Source: Cytobacillus praedii (GTDB lineage: Bacteria > Bacillota > Bacilli > Bacillales > Cytobacillaceae). From it: a DNA stretch of 37,457 bases. The translations under genes and the position numbers were made by a program. The stretch spans positions 235 to 37,691 of the forward strand of contig NZ_LMBX01000038.1 of assembly GCF_001439605.1 (NCBI RefSeq). Direction: 5' to 3'. Positions 1 through 7,257 of the stretch are shown one piece after another (positions within the stretch are counted from its first letter, which is position 1; each line of letters starts with the position of its first letter). Under the pieces are notes generated by a model. It did no database searches. It saw nothing but the letters and a program-made list of their open reading frames with translations, and was not told the DNA's origin.

Positions 1-2
1 GA

Positions 3-235
3 GTCCTCAATAAGAGGGATTGGTTCCCGAAATGAACGGGAAGAGAGAAAAACAGTACTCAATAAGGCGCATTGATTCCTAAAATGAACGAGAAAAGTGC
101 AAAAAGTACTCAATAAGGGGTATTGGTTCCCGAAATGAACAGGAAAAGTGCAAAAGAGTCCTCAAAAAGGGATATTGATTCCCGATATCAGCAGGAAAGT
201 TAAAAGTTGTCCTCAATAGGTGAATAAAATTAACT
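3..235. repeat. 51-52 bp degenerate tandem repeat
   Basis: Copies begin at 3, 55, 106, 158 and 209 (spacings 52, 51, 52, 51). Each opens with GTCCTCAATA or GTACTCAATA, and the last copy is truncated. Inside most units is an imperfect dyad, TTCCCG...CGGGAA, around a short AAATGAA loop. Frames through it are broken by stops and no ribosome binding site is present, so it looks non-coding. The array may continue to the left of the window. Confidence 0.85.
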
Positions 236-243
236 TTTAACAA

Positions 244-283
244 GAAAGCCACACCTATTTGAAATCAGGTGTGGCTTTCTTTT
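244..283. terminator. bidirectional terminator after the DUF2225 gene
   Basis: A perfect 13-bp stem (GAAAGCCACACCT at 244-256 with its complement at 267-279) encloses a 10-nt loop and is followed by TTTT on the plus strand. It lies just past the stop of the minus-strand DUF2225 gene. Confidence 0.85.
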
Positions 284-992
284 AACTGATGTTCTCTGTA
301 AGTCTTGCGGATTTTTGTTCTTCACGAATATCGTACCAGCGCTCTTTGGCCATATCGATGATACCTGACTCAATTGTCCGATTTTGCTGTTCGATAACCT
401 TAGAAAAATACTTTACAGCTTGCTCGGTTTGGTGGGTCCTTCGTGCTAATTCACCAATTAAGTATAAAATCCTAACTTCTGATACTTGGGTACCTTTAAA
501 ATCATCTTCCATATATGAATGTAAATAAGCATCCATTGCAAGCTTCATAAAACGCTTCTCTTGATCCGTATTTTCTAAAAGACGGTATAGCCATGCAAGT
601 CTCATATATGTTCCTGCAACGACTATATACTTTTCTTTTTTCAATAAGCTGCAATAAATTGCTAGTTTAAAAGTTTTTATTGCATCAGTAACCTTCCTCT
701 TCTGTCCAAAATCATGAGGGACCCATTGCGAGCATACCTTTAATTGAATTTCATCAGCTGCTCCTGGCGGAAAATAGGGAGTAAAATCATCTGTTGAGGA
801 AAATCCGCAATGTGGACAGACATTTACATGGTATAAAATAGGATTGATCTCATCAGAGGCATAGATTGGGCAAAAATCAGTATCGTAGTTTGTCACTTTA
901 ATAAATCGAGAACGGAGCTTTTTCGTTGTAAAAGTTTTTTTGCACATTCTGCATTCACATTTTTTGTCAAAGATGGGTTCAATTTGTGTCAC
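282..992 (-). CDS. DUF2225 family protein (zinc-ribbon plus TPR-like helices)
   Basis: A 236-aa cytosolic protein. The N-terminus has two cysteine pairs typical of DUF2225: CRMC near residue 14 and CPHC near residue 59, probably forming one zinc ribbon. The remainder is helical, with alternating Arg/Tyr/Leu-rich segments resembling TPR repeats. The start is GTG at 992, preceded by AAGGAGG about 9 nt upstream. The family is widespread in Firmicutes but I know of no established function. It appears monocistronic, with its own terminator at 244-283. Confidence is high for the family and low for any role. Confidence 0.85.
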   Translation of the reverse strand: MTQIEPIFDKKCECRMCKKTFTTKKLRSRFIKVTNYDTDFCPIYASDEINPILYHVNVCPHCGFSSTDDFTPYFPPGAADEIQLKVCSQWVPHDFGQKRKVTDAIKTFKLAIYCSLLKKEKYIVVAGTYMRLAWLYRLLENTDQEKRFMKLAMDAYLHSYMEDDFKGTQVSEVRILYLIGELARRTHQTEQAVKYFSKVIEQQNRTIESGIIDMAKERWYDIREEQKSARLTENIS

Positions 993-1123
993 TGAGATCG
1001 CCTCCTTGGGTACAAAGGTTTATTTAATGCTATCTGGCTTATCGTTCATTATTACTACAATTATACTCTATTTAGGGAGAAAAGCACGAAGTTTGTTGCT
1101 GAAAAATGATTAGATCTCATTAG

Positions 1124-1152
1124 TTGAGGACGAGAGACATAGTGTATATACT
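1124..1152 (+). promoter_or_regulatory. sigma-A promoter of yutM
   Basis: TTGAGG (1124-1129), a 17-bp spacer, then TATACT (1147-1152), about 54 bp before the yutM start. Confidence 0.7.
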
Positions 1153-1205
1153 ATTAATAAGATGGATTTGATTTTTATCATTATGTGTAAGGAGGGAAAT
1201 ATAAA

Positions 1206-1568
1206 ATGAGTGAAATCGTAATTTTAACAGAAGCAGCTGCTCTGCAAATAAAAGAAATGATGAAAGCCAATGAGGAGGAAAATGCTTCATTGCGTGTTTC
1301 TGTAAAGGGCGGAGGATGCAGCGGTTTATCATATGGAATGGGATTTGCACATGAAGTAGAAGAGAATGATGCTCAATTTGAACAGTATGGAATTCAAATC
1401 GTTGTTAGCAAAGAGGATGCCCCTATTCTGCAAGGAACGAAAATTGATTATAAACAATCTATGATGGGCGGCGGATTTACTATAGATAATCCCAATGCCA
1501 TTGCATCTTGTGGCTGCGGATCATCATTCCGCACGGCAACTGCAGCTGGAACACCAGAAGAGTGTTAA
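1206..1568 (+). CDS. yutM: A-type iron-sulfur carrier (HesB/IscA family)
   Basis: At 120 aa this is the full length of B. subtilis YutM, which it closely resembles. The three Fe-S ligand cysteines of the HesB fold are present: Cys38 in GGGCSG, and Cys102 and Cys104 in the SCGCGSSF motif near the C-terminus. Family members bind an Fe-S cluster or iron and pass it to apo-proteins in the cytosol. The start is ATG with AAGGAGG about 9 nt upstream, and a good promoter lies at 1124-1152. It is a single-gene unit that converges on yumC across a shared terminator. Confidence 0.95.
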   Translation: MSEIVILTEAAALQIKEMMKANEEENASLRVSVKGGGCSGLSYGMGFAHEVEENDAQFEQYGIQIVVSKEDAPILQGTKIDYKQSMMGGGFTIDNPNAIASCGCGSSFRTATAAGTPEEC

Positions 1569-1615
1569 TTGGCTGATAAAGTCACCATCTTGTTCATGTC
1601 AGCGCGTAGTAAGGC

Positions 1616-1655
1616 AAAAAGGGTATCCAAAAATGAAATTTTGGATACCCTTTTT
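1616..1655. terminator. bidirectional terminator between yutM and yumC
   Basis: A 17-bp perfect stem (1616-1632 with 1639-1655) and a 6-nt loop. A-rich and T-rich edges give T-runs on both strands, serving both convergent genes. Confidence 0.9.
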
Positions 1656-1657
1656 CG

Positions 1658-2653
1658 TTAATTAAACATTGATGAACTGTGTAATGGCTGGATTTTAGCC
1701 TTTGGATCGATGTAAGCCTTTGCATTATTAACAGCAGTAGGTGCTTCTCCAAAGCCGCAGGCAATCAGCTTCACTTTCCCATCATATGTACAAATATCTC
1801 CAGCAGCATAAATACCAGGAATGTTTGTTTCCATTTTTGAATTCACTACGATTGAATTCTTTTCGATTTCGAGTCCCCATTCCTTAATTGGACCAAGTGA
1901 AGAAACGAAACCATAGTTGCAAATAACTGCGTCCACATCAAGCGTTTCTTTTTCCTTATCGTTTACACCCTCAAGCACAACCCCGGAGATGCCATTGTCA
2001 TTTCTGATTAGTTCAGCAGGGATATATGGTGTTTTGATTTCTACTTTTGAGTTATTAAGATTTTCAACACTATGCTCATGGGCACGGAATTTATCACGTC
2101 TATGAACGATCGTTACTTTTTCGGCGATTGGCTCAAGCATTAATGCCCAGTCAACTGCAGAATCTCCACCGCCAAATACAACGACCTTTTTTCCTGCAAA
2201 TTGGTTTAAATCGTCGATAAAATAATGAAGATTCTTGCCCTCATATTGAGCAGCGCTATCAAGCTCCAGGCGACGAGGCTGGAACGCACCGTTTCCTGCA
2301 GTAATGACAACTGTTTTTGTATAATGAATTTCTTTATTTGTAGTCAATTTGAAGATGCCGTCATCTTGCTTCTCTAACTTTTCCACTGATTGTTCCAATG
2401 CAGTAGTAGGCTCAAATTTGGCCATTTGGTCTTTTAGATTATTGATTAATTCTTGTGCACGTACTTTAGGAAAACCTGCAACATCATATATGTATTTTTC
2501 AGGATAAAGGGCTGATAATTGGCCGCCAAGCTGTGGCAAGCTTTCGATGATTTTGACAGAAGCCTGTCTCATTCCCCCGTAGAAAGCAGTGAACAACCCT
2601 ACAGGTCCTCCACCAATAATAGTTATATCATACACTTTTTGATCTTGTTTCAC
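1658..2653 (-). CDS. yumC: Ferredoxin--NADP(+) reductase, thioredoxin-reductase-like
   Basis: A flavoprotein that moves electrons between NADPH and ferredoxin or flavodoxin. The FAD-binding GGGPVG lies near residue 14 and the NADPH-binding GGGDSAVDW near residue 165. The C-terminal AAGDIC and [11 protein letters not shown] motifs are typical of the homodimeric TrxR-like FNRs; there is no CxxC redox pair, which separates it from thioredoxin reductase. I place the start at GTG 2653 (331 aa) because it follows GGGGGGATACG and matches the N-terminus of B. subtilis YumC. An upstream ATG at 2668 gives five more residues with no better ribosome binding site. Confidence 0.95.
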   Translation of the reverse strand: MKQDQKVYDITIIGGGPVGLFTAFYGGMRQASVKIIESLPQLGGQLSALYPEKYIYDVAGFPKVRAQELINNLKDQMAKFEPTTALEQSVEKLEKQDDGIFKLTTNKEIHYTKTVVITAGNGAFQPRRLELDSAAQYEGKNLHYFIDDLNQFAGKKVVVFGGGDSAVDWALMLEPIAEKVTIVHRRDKFRAHEHSVENLNNSKVEIKTPYIPAELIRNDNGISGVVLEGVNDKEKETLDVDAVICNYGFVSSLGPIKEWGLEIEKNSIVVNSKMETNIPGIYAAGDICTYDGKVKLIACGFGEAPTAVNNAKAYIDPKAKIQPLHSSSMFN

Positions 2654-3032
2654 TCCGTATCCCCCCATTAATAAAGTACACATTCCATCATAAATAATAA
2701 CATAAATTAATATAAAGCTCACTGTTTGGAAAAAATATTATGAAAAGGTTAAATACTCTAAACATAGCCTTGATGATGAAAAGATAGAAAAAGTGAGGAA
2801 ACATAAAGGGAAAACGTATAGTCACACATGCCCTTTTAAGCTTTTTGGCTTGAAAATCAACTGGAAAAAGCATAATATGTAATGTGAGTATATTGTTAAT
2901 ATTTTGTGACATTTTTTCAACATTTTTTTGTCTATTTTAGTGAATTACATCACAAACTATTATCACTAAATGTACAGCGGTTTCTAAAAAAATGAAACAG
3001 TAGAAAATACTAAAAAAGGTGGAAGATACACG
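2654..3032. other. Intergenic region between divergent yumC and yumB
   Basis: 379 bp of very AT-rich sequence with no convincing ORF. It must hold promoters for both divergent flavoenzyme genes. The one clear motif is the Rex-like dyad at 2938-2955. A second TTGTGA half site starts at 2904 with a poor partner. I could not place a clean -35/-10 pair for yumB. Confidence 0.6.
2938..2955. promoter_or_regulatory. Rex-like operator upstream of yumB
   Basis: TAGTGAATTACATCACAA matches the Rex consensus TTGTGAA-N4-TTCACAA at 12 of 14 fixed positions. Rex senses NADH/NAD+ and represses the NADH dehydrogenase gene ndh in B. subtilis, so a site about 80 bp before a type II NADH dehydrogenase makes sense. 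The call rests on motif and context only. Confidence 0.45.
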
Positions 3033-4250
3033 TTGAGAAAGGCAAAGATTGTAATTTTAGGAGCAGGTTACGGTGGTTTAATGACTGCAACTCGTTTACA
3101 AAAGGCAGTCGGAACAAATGAAGCTGAAATCGTATTAGTAAATAAGAATAGCTACCACTACGAAACAACTTGGTTACATGAAGCATCTGCTGGTACTTTA
3201 CACCATGACCGCGTTAGATATGATATAAAAAATGTGATTGATTCGAATAAGGTTGATTTTATTCAAGGAACAGCTGTTGAAATTAAGACAGAGGATAAAA
3301 AGGTTATTTTAGAAAATGGGGAAATCGATTATGACTATTTAGTCGTAGCCTTAGGCGGGGAGTCTGAAACATTTGGCATTAAGGGATTAAAAGAATATGC
3401 TTACTCTATTGTAAACGTGAATGCAGCTCGTCAAATTCGAGAGCATATCGAGTATCAATTTGCTACTTATAATACAGAAGAAGAGAAGAAGGATGAGCGC
3501 TTGACCATTGTTGTTGGCGGAGCAGGGTTTACGGGAATTGAATTCCTTGGTGAATTAGGAAACCGAATTCCAGAGCTTTGCAAAGAGTATGATGTTGATT
3601 TCCAAAAGGTAAAGGTCATTTGTGTTGAAGCAGCACCAATGGTACTGCCGGGATTTGATCCGGAGCTTGTGAATTATGCAGTTGCCCATCTAGAAAAGAA
3701 GGGTGTTGAATTCCGTATTGGCACGGCTATTAAGGAAGCTACTCCTGAAGGAATCATCGTGGGAAAAGGGGAAGAGGAAGTAGAAGAAATTAAGGCAGGG
3801 ACGGTTGTATGGGCAGCCGGTATTCGTGGAAATTCAATCATTGAAAAGTCAGGCTTTGAGGCCATGCGCGGACGTGTAAAGGTTCAGCCTGACCTAAGAG
3901 CGCCTGGTCATGACAATGTATTTATTATTGGCGACTCTTCCTTAGTAATAAATGAGGAAATTAATCGCCCTTACCCGCCGACAGCTCAGATTGCTATGCA
4001 GCAAGGGGAAACTTGTGCGAGAAACCTGGCTGCATTAATGCGCAATAAATCTGATTTAGAAACGTTTAAGCCAGATATTAAAGGAACGGTATGTTCACTT
4101 GGTGAAGATGATGCAATCGGTGTAGCATTTGGTAAGAAAATGATTGGGACAAAAGCTTCGTTTATGAAGAAAATGATTGATAATCGTGCATTATACATGA
4201 TTGGCGGGCCTTCACTAGTATTGAAAAAAGGAAAATTTAATATTTTATAA
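3033..4250 (+). CDS. yumB: Type II NADH dehydrogenase-like flavoprotein
   Basis: A 405-aa single-subunit FAD enzyme expected to oxidise NADH and reduce menaquinone at the inner face of the membrane without pumping protons. The FAD-binding GAGYGG is at residues 9-14, the second nucleotide-binding motif [10 protein letters not shown] near residue 163, and the second FAD motif IIGDSS near residue 298. The length and ends match B. subtilis YumB, one of several NDH-2 paralogues there. The start is TTG at 3033 after AAAGGTGG. It is divergent from yumC, with a Rex-like site between. Which electron acceptor it uses is inferred from the family. Confidence 0.92.
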   Translation: MRKAKIVILGAGYGGLMTATRLQKAVGTNEAEIVLVNKNSYHYETTWLHEASAGTLHHDRVRYDIKNVIDSNKVDFIQGTAVEIKTEDKKVILENGEIDYDYLVVALGGESETFGIKGLKEYAYSIVNVNAARQIREHIEYQFATYNTEEEKKDERLTIVVGGAGFTGIEFLGELGNRIPELCKEYDVDFQKVKVICVEAAPMVLPGFDPELVNYAVAHLEKKGVEFRIGTAIKEATPEGIIVGKGEEEVEEIKAGTVVWAAGIRGNSIIEKSGFEAMRGRVKVQPDLRAPGHDNVFIIGDSSLVINEEINRPYPPTAQIAMQQGETCARNLAALMRNKSDLETFKPDIKGTVCSLGEDDAIGVAFGKKMIGTKASFMKKMIDNRALYMIGGPSLVLKKGKFNIL

Positions 4251-4263
4251 TTAACTTTAAAAA

Positions 4264-4290
4264 GGTCAGGCTTAGCCTGACCCTTTTTTT
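4264..4290 (+). terminator. terminator of yumB
   Basis: GGTCAGG (4264-4270) pairs with CCTGACC (4276-4282) and is followed by a run of T. Confidence 0.9.
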
Positions 4291-4458
4291 GTATTTTTTA
4301 AATATTTTTTAAAATTAAAAGAATGAATGAGGAAATGTAAGAAAATCCTGAATGTATGCGTTACCAGTGGACAATTTTCGTAAAATTTAGAGCTTTTAAA
4401 TTTTAATAATTCTTGATATATTATCAGAAAATTCAGTTACAAAAAGGAGATGGAGAGA

Positions 4459-4587
4459 ATGACAACAAAGAATTATGAAAAATCAAATGGATGTACGTAT
4501 TGCGCAGGAAAAGGATATTTTCAGCTTCTCCTTGGCGGTTCGGAAACTTGCACATGCTGCAGCGGATCTGGAAAGAAAAAAGAATAG
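4459..4587 (+). CDS. yuiA: YuiA-like CxxC mini-protein (42 aa)
   Basis: A small gene that is easily overlooked. The ATG at 4459 follows AAGGAGATGGAGAG, and the product carries two cysteine motifs, CTYC at 12-15 and CTCC at 31-34, with glycine-rich GKGYF and GSGKK segments. This resembles one CxxCxGxG zinc-binding unit of DnaJ. It matches B. subtilis YuiA, and the downstream gene is yuiB as in B. subtilis. Function is unknown; zinc binding is inferred from the cysteines. It is followed at once by a terminator. Confidence 0.85.
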   Translation: MTTKNYEKSNGCTYCAGKGYFQLLLGGSETCTCCSGSGKKKE

Positions 4588-4597
4588 GAATAAATCG

Positions 4598-4622
4598 CTC
4601 CGCCAATGGCGGAGTTTTCCTT
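4598..4622 (+). terminator. terminator of yuiA
   Basis: CTCCGCC (4598-4604) pairs with GGCGGAG (4608-4614) around AAT, then TTTTCCTTT. Confidence 0.85.
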
Positions 4623-4647
4623 TCCATGGGGAGAACCCCTATTTTTA

Positions 4648-4676
4648 TTGACTCCCCTTTACACATTAAGTACACT
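4648..4676 (+). promoter_or_regulatory. sigma-A promoter of yuiB
   Basis: TTGACT (4648-4653), a 17-bp spacer, TACACT (4671-4676). The spacer contains the left arm of the inverted repeat at 4655-4696. Confidence 0.75.
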
Positions 4677-4696
4677 AAGTATTGATGTGTAAAGGG
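4655..4696. promoter_or_regulatory. 12-bp inverted repeat spanning the promoter and SD of yuiB
   Basis: CCCTTTACACAT (4655-4666) and ATGTGTAAAGGG (4685-4696) are perfect complements separated by 18 nt. The left arm sits in the promoter spacer, upstream of the expected start point near 4683. The right arm contains the start of the yuiB Shine-Dalgarno (AAAGGGAGG). It could be a protein operator, or a device that hides the SD only in read-through mRNA. Confidence 0.8.
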
Positions 4697-4708
4697 AGGA
4701 ACAAAATA

Positions 4709-5032
4709 ATGGAAATGACGATTTTCGTATTGCCTATTTCAATGCTGCTCTTTTTTGTCCTATTTTTTGGAATTGGATTTATTTTAAATATGCTATTAAG
4801 AATGTCGTGGATTATGGCTATAATCTATCCAATTATTGCTATCTTCATTATTGATAAAGTTCGTTTTATAGAATACTTTTCTAATAGTAAAGAGTCTTTT
4901 ACAAGTCTTGGTTCTGAATTAACTCAGCTTGCCACTGCTGATGTTCTTATTTTATTGAGTGGTCTAGCAGGTGCAATTGGTGCCGGCATTACAATAAAAA
5001 TCCTCCGTAAAAAAGGATATCAAATGTTTTAA
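4709..5032 (+). CDS. yuiB: YuiB, small membrane protein
   Basis: A 107-aa integral membrane protein matching B. subtilis YuiB. Hydrophobic segments lie near residues 4-27, 30-46 and 76-95, with a basic C-terminal tail (KILRKKGYQMF). The start ATG at 4709 follows AAAGGGAGG by about 9 nt; an in-frame upstream ATG near 4682 lies inside the inverted repeat and has no SD. Function is unknown. It lies between yuiA and yuiC in the B. subtilis order but has its own promoter and terminator. Confidence 0.9.
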   Translation: MEMTIFVLPISMLLFFVLFFGIGFILNMLLRMSWIMAIIYPIIAIFIIDKVRFIEYFSNSKESFTSLGSELTQLATADVLILLSGLAGAIGAGITIKILRKKGYQMF

Positions 5033-5041
5033 ATTCGAAAT

Positions 5042-5066
5042 CTCTGCTTATATGCAGAGGTTTTTT
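5042..5066 (+). terminator. terminator of yuiB
   Basis: CTCTGC (5042-5047) pairs with GCAGAG (5054-5059), then GTTTTTT. Confidence 0.85.
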
Positions 5067-5100
5067 ATTTTATTTAGAATTTTGTAAATTAGTAGCTTTG

Positions 5101-5123
5101 CCCTTGGTAACAAAGGGGTTTTT
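5101..5123 (+). terminator. possible second weak terminator downstream of yuiB
   Basis: CCCTTG and CAAAGGG form a short stem with a 4-nt loop, followed by GTTTTTAT. It may back up the terminator at 5042. Confidence 0.4.
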
Positions 5124-5233
5124 ATCAAAAAATGGATAGATTTATTGTTCTTGCTGGCATAATTTTTCTTCCTTTCATGAATATTTCTTTAAATCTTGGG
5201 AAATGAATATTCTTGGGAGGAGTGAAATTATAA

Positions 5234-5950
5234 ATGATAAGAATAAAAAGTTGGACAAGGCGAATAATAATGTCAACTTTATTCATTGCGGCATTATTTA
5301 CGACTTTCCAGTCTATTTCGGGAGTGGAGGCAAAATCTCTTGTTAATTATTTTAGTAATGTAGAGAGGGGCACAAACGAACAAACAGATCAAAATCATTT
5401 TGACCATACATTAAAGAAGGTTGGAGTAGCTTTTAAATTTTTAAAACGATTTGTGAATGGTGATTTGCAAATTTCTTCGAGCAAGGAAGTGTCTGGACAT
5501 CCGCCTACATTAGAGGAAGCAATTGATTGGACGCAGTATCCAATTAAGACAGTTGTGGCCACAGGCTATACTGCCTATTATGAATCAACAGGCAAACATC
5601 CTGGTCATCCAAGCTTTGGGATTACATACTCGGGTGTAAAGGTTAAGAGAGATTTGTATTCAACGGTTGCAGCAGATTTAAATGTCTTTCCAATTGGAAC
5701 GATTCTGTTTGTCCCTGGATATGGGTATGGGGTTGTTGCAGACAAAGGTGGAGCAATTAAAGGAAATAAAGTGGATCTTTATTATGAGACAGTGGAAGAT
5801 GTATACAATAATTGGGGCAAAAAAACGCTGGATGTGTATGTTGTCGAAATGGGTGATGGCACCTTAACAGAAGAGGAACTTCATGCATTGAATGAGAATG
5901 AATCCATGCAAGTCTTCCGTCAGCAATATACTAAATCCAAACAGGAATAG
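5234..5950 (+). CDS. yuiC: 3D-domain cell-wall protein YuiC
   Basis: A 238-aa exported protein. Residues 11-33 form an N-terminal signal or anchor segment ending near VEAKS. A variable linker follows, then a C-terminal 3D domain (about 100-215): [26 protein letters not shown] and KVDLYYE hold the three conserved aspartates of this double-psi barrel, related to the MltA/Sps1 lytic transglycosylase core. It is expected to act on peptidoglycan, probably in sporulation or stationary phase as for Bacillus relatives. The SD GGGAGG is 13 nt from ATG 5234, longer than usual. Upstream, ATAGATT-N15-CATAATTT (about 5131-5160) weakly resembles a sigma-E promoter. Confidence 0.9.
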   Translation: MIRIKSWTRRIIMSTLFIAALFTTFQSISGVEAKSLVNYFSNVERGTNEQTDQNHFDHTLKKVGVAFKFLKRFVNGDLQISSSKEVSGHPPTLEEAIDWTQYPIKTVVATGYTAYYESTGKHPGHPSFGITYSGVKVKRDLYSTVAADLNVFPIGTILFVPGYGYGVVADKGGAIKGNKVDLYYETVEDVYNNWGKKTLDVYVVEMGDGTLTEEELHALNENESMQVFRQQYTKSKQE

Positions 5951-5960
5951 TTAGAAAAAA

Positions 5961-5998
5961 ACAGGTAGCCTAGATAAAAGAGGGCTACCTGTTTTTTA
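5961..5998. terminator. bidirectional terminator between yuiC and yuiD
   Basis: ACAGGTAGCC (5961-5970) pairs with GGCTACCTGT (5983-5992). T-runs follow on both strands, so it serves the two convergent genes. Confidence 0.9.
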
Positions 5999-6006
5999 TG
6001 TTCTAT

Positions 6007-6483
6007 TTAGTGAAATAGAAAATGAAGTGCTAATGTTAAAAGAATGCCTGTTAGTCCTCCGAAAAAAACTTCAATTGGTTTATGACCGAGAAGCTCCTTC
6101 AATTCTCTCCTTTTTTCCTGTTCCGCTTTTTTCTGCCAAACCTTTGCTTCTTCTATTAGACGATTGAAATCTGCTACTAATTGATTTAAGACAATGGCTT
6201 GTTCCCCCGCTTGCCGGCGTACACCCGTTGCATCAAACATTGTAATGATGGCAAAAAGGGCTGATACAGCAAATACAGCAGAATCTAAGCCTGTTTCCAA
6301 AGCAATACCAGTGGAAAGAGCGGTTACGGCAGCAGAGTGAGAACTTGGCATCCCTCCTGTGCTAGTCAAGAGAGACCAATTAAGTTTTCTTGAAGCAATG
6401 AAATGAATTGGAACTTTGACAAATTGAGCAAAGAAGATGGCTGCAATGGCAGCCCATAAGGGGAAATTCATAAACAATTCCAT
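6007..6483 (-). CDS. yuiD: YuiD, divergent PAP2 family (DUF212) membrane protein
   Basis: A 158-aa membrane protein matching YuiD in length. It has the DUF212 signature STGGMPSSHSAAVTAL near residues 41-56, which resembles the phosphatase SxxxH motif, then MFDATGVRRQAGEQA, a charged helical region, and a C-terminal GGLTGILLTLALHF segment. Hydrophobic helices are near 8-25, 50-70 and 135-155. The start ATG 6483 follows AAAGGTGG; upstream in-frame codons run into the hairpin repeat. Whether it has phosphatase activity is unknown. Confidence 0.92.
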   Translation of the reverse strand: MELFMNFPLWAAIAAIFFAQFVKVPIHFIASRKLNWSLLTSTGGMPSSHSAAVTALSTGIALETGLDSAVFAVSALFAIITMFDATGVRRQAGEQAIVLNQLVADFNRLIEEAKVWQKKAEQEKRRELKELLGHKPIEVFFGGLTGILLTLALHFLFH

Positions 6484-6500
6484 GTGGAAACCACCTTTAT

Positions 6501-6652
6501 AGCAGATTAACGGGCTGTAAGACCCCACATCAAGAAGCAGCAGGAACAATAAATTCTATGCTGGGGATCAACAGAGTCCGTAAATGCCCGGTCCGTTCAA
6601 CTAACAATCAATGGGTGACAAAGAAAAACACCACTGATCACAGCTTCACTTT
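6501..6652. repeat. Hairpin-containing dispersed element, copy A
   Basis: This stretch aligns with 11411-11552. Shared blocks include GCAGATTAAC-RGGC-GTAAGA at the left, a central GGGGATC, AACAATCA-TGGG-GA-AAAG, and CTTCACTTT at the right. The right half folds as an imperfect hairpin (CAATCAATGGGTG near 6605 against its complement near 6630-6641). It begins 17 bp upstream of the minus-strand yuiD start, so it lies in the yuiD 5' leader. The rest of the 6484-6819 gap shows no ORF. Confidence 0.7.
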
Positions 6653-6819
6653 AACTCAGATTATCACATACCTCGTTGAAGGCAGATTGCACAGATCCAA
6701 GTAAATAAATAAGTGCTCAACTTCTATCCCGTTTGTTAAGATGATAATAATAATTCAAAGAGAGTGCAATTACTTTTTTATAAAGTTTTGTAAACAATTA
6801 TACAAGGGGAGGGAATCTG

Positions 6820-7197
6820 TTGAAGGAGTATCCGCTTGAATATTATGATTTTTTTGTGAAGTTTAACGAAGGAGATTACTATACTTGCCATGACCTTCTG
6901 GAAGAAATGTGGATGACAGATAAAGGGAATTTATTTTTCAAAGGATTGCTGCAAATGAGTGTGTCTATCTATCATTATGAATATGGGAATGTAAAGGGGG
7001 CAAGATTAATGATGGCAGCCGCTCATGAATATTTGCAAGCTTATCGTCCAAGGCATTGGGGGCTTGATTTAGAGCATGTGTATATATTTATTGAAAAAGC
7101 TTTAGTGATTTTTCCTAAAGAAATCGATCGAGTTCCATTTGAGGAGGTAGACACACTGCCTAAATTGCCAGAATTAATTTTATTTCTAGAAGATTAG
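6820..7197 (+). CDS. DUF309 family protein
   Basis: A 125-aa soluble protein. The DUF309 signature is present near the N-terminus: FNEGDYYTCHDLLEEMW, followed by FFKGLLQMSVSIYHY, an arrangement of acidic and His residues on helices reminiscent of a metal or small-ligand pocket. Function is unknown in the family. The start is TTG 6820, 9 nt after AAGGGGAGGG. It sits between yuiD and pepA and probably has its own promoter in the preceding AT-rich stretch. Confidence 0.88.
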   Translation: MKEYPLEYYDFFVKFNEGDYYTCHDLLEEMWMTDKGNLFFKGLLQMSVSIYHYEYGNVKGARLMMAAAHEYLQAYRPRHWGLDLEHVYIFIEKALVIFPKEIDRVPFEEVDTLPKLPELILFLED

Positions 7198-7222
7198 CTA
7201 CTCGAAATTGTTTCCTGTTTCC

Positions 7223-7231
7223 TGATATAAT
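7223..7231 (+). promoter_or_regulatory. extended -10 promoter of pepA
   Basis: TGATATAAT, a perfect -10 with the TGn extension, 27 bp before the pepA start. No good -35 is visible. Confidence 0.6.
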
Positions 7232-7257
7232 GAAAGCATCTTTATGGGGGTGACAAA

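Noticed and set aside
1..240. CRISPR array
   Set aside because: Repeats are contiguous and degenerate along their full length, with no unique spacers and no cas genes.
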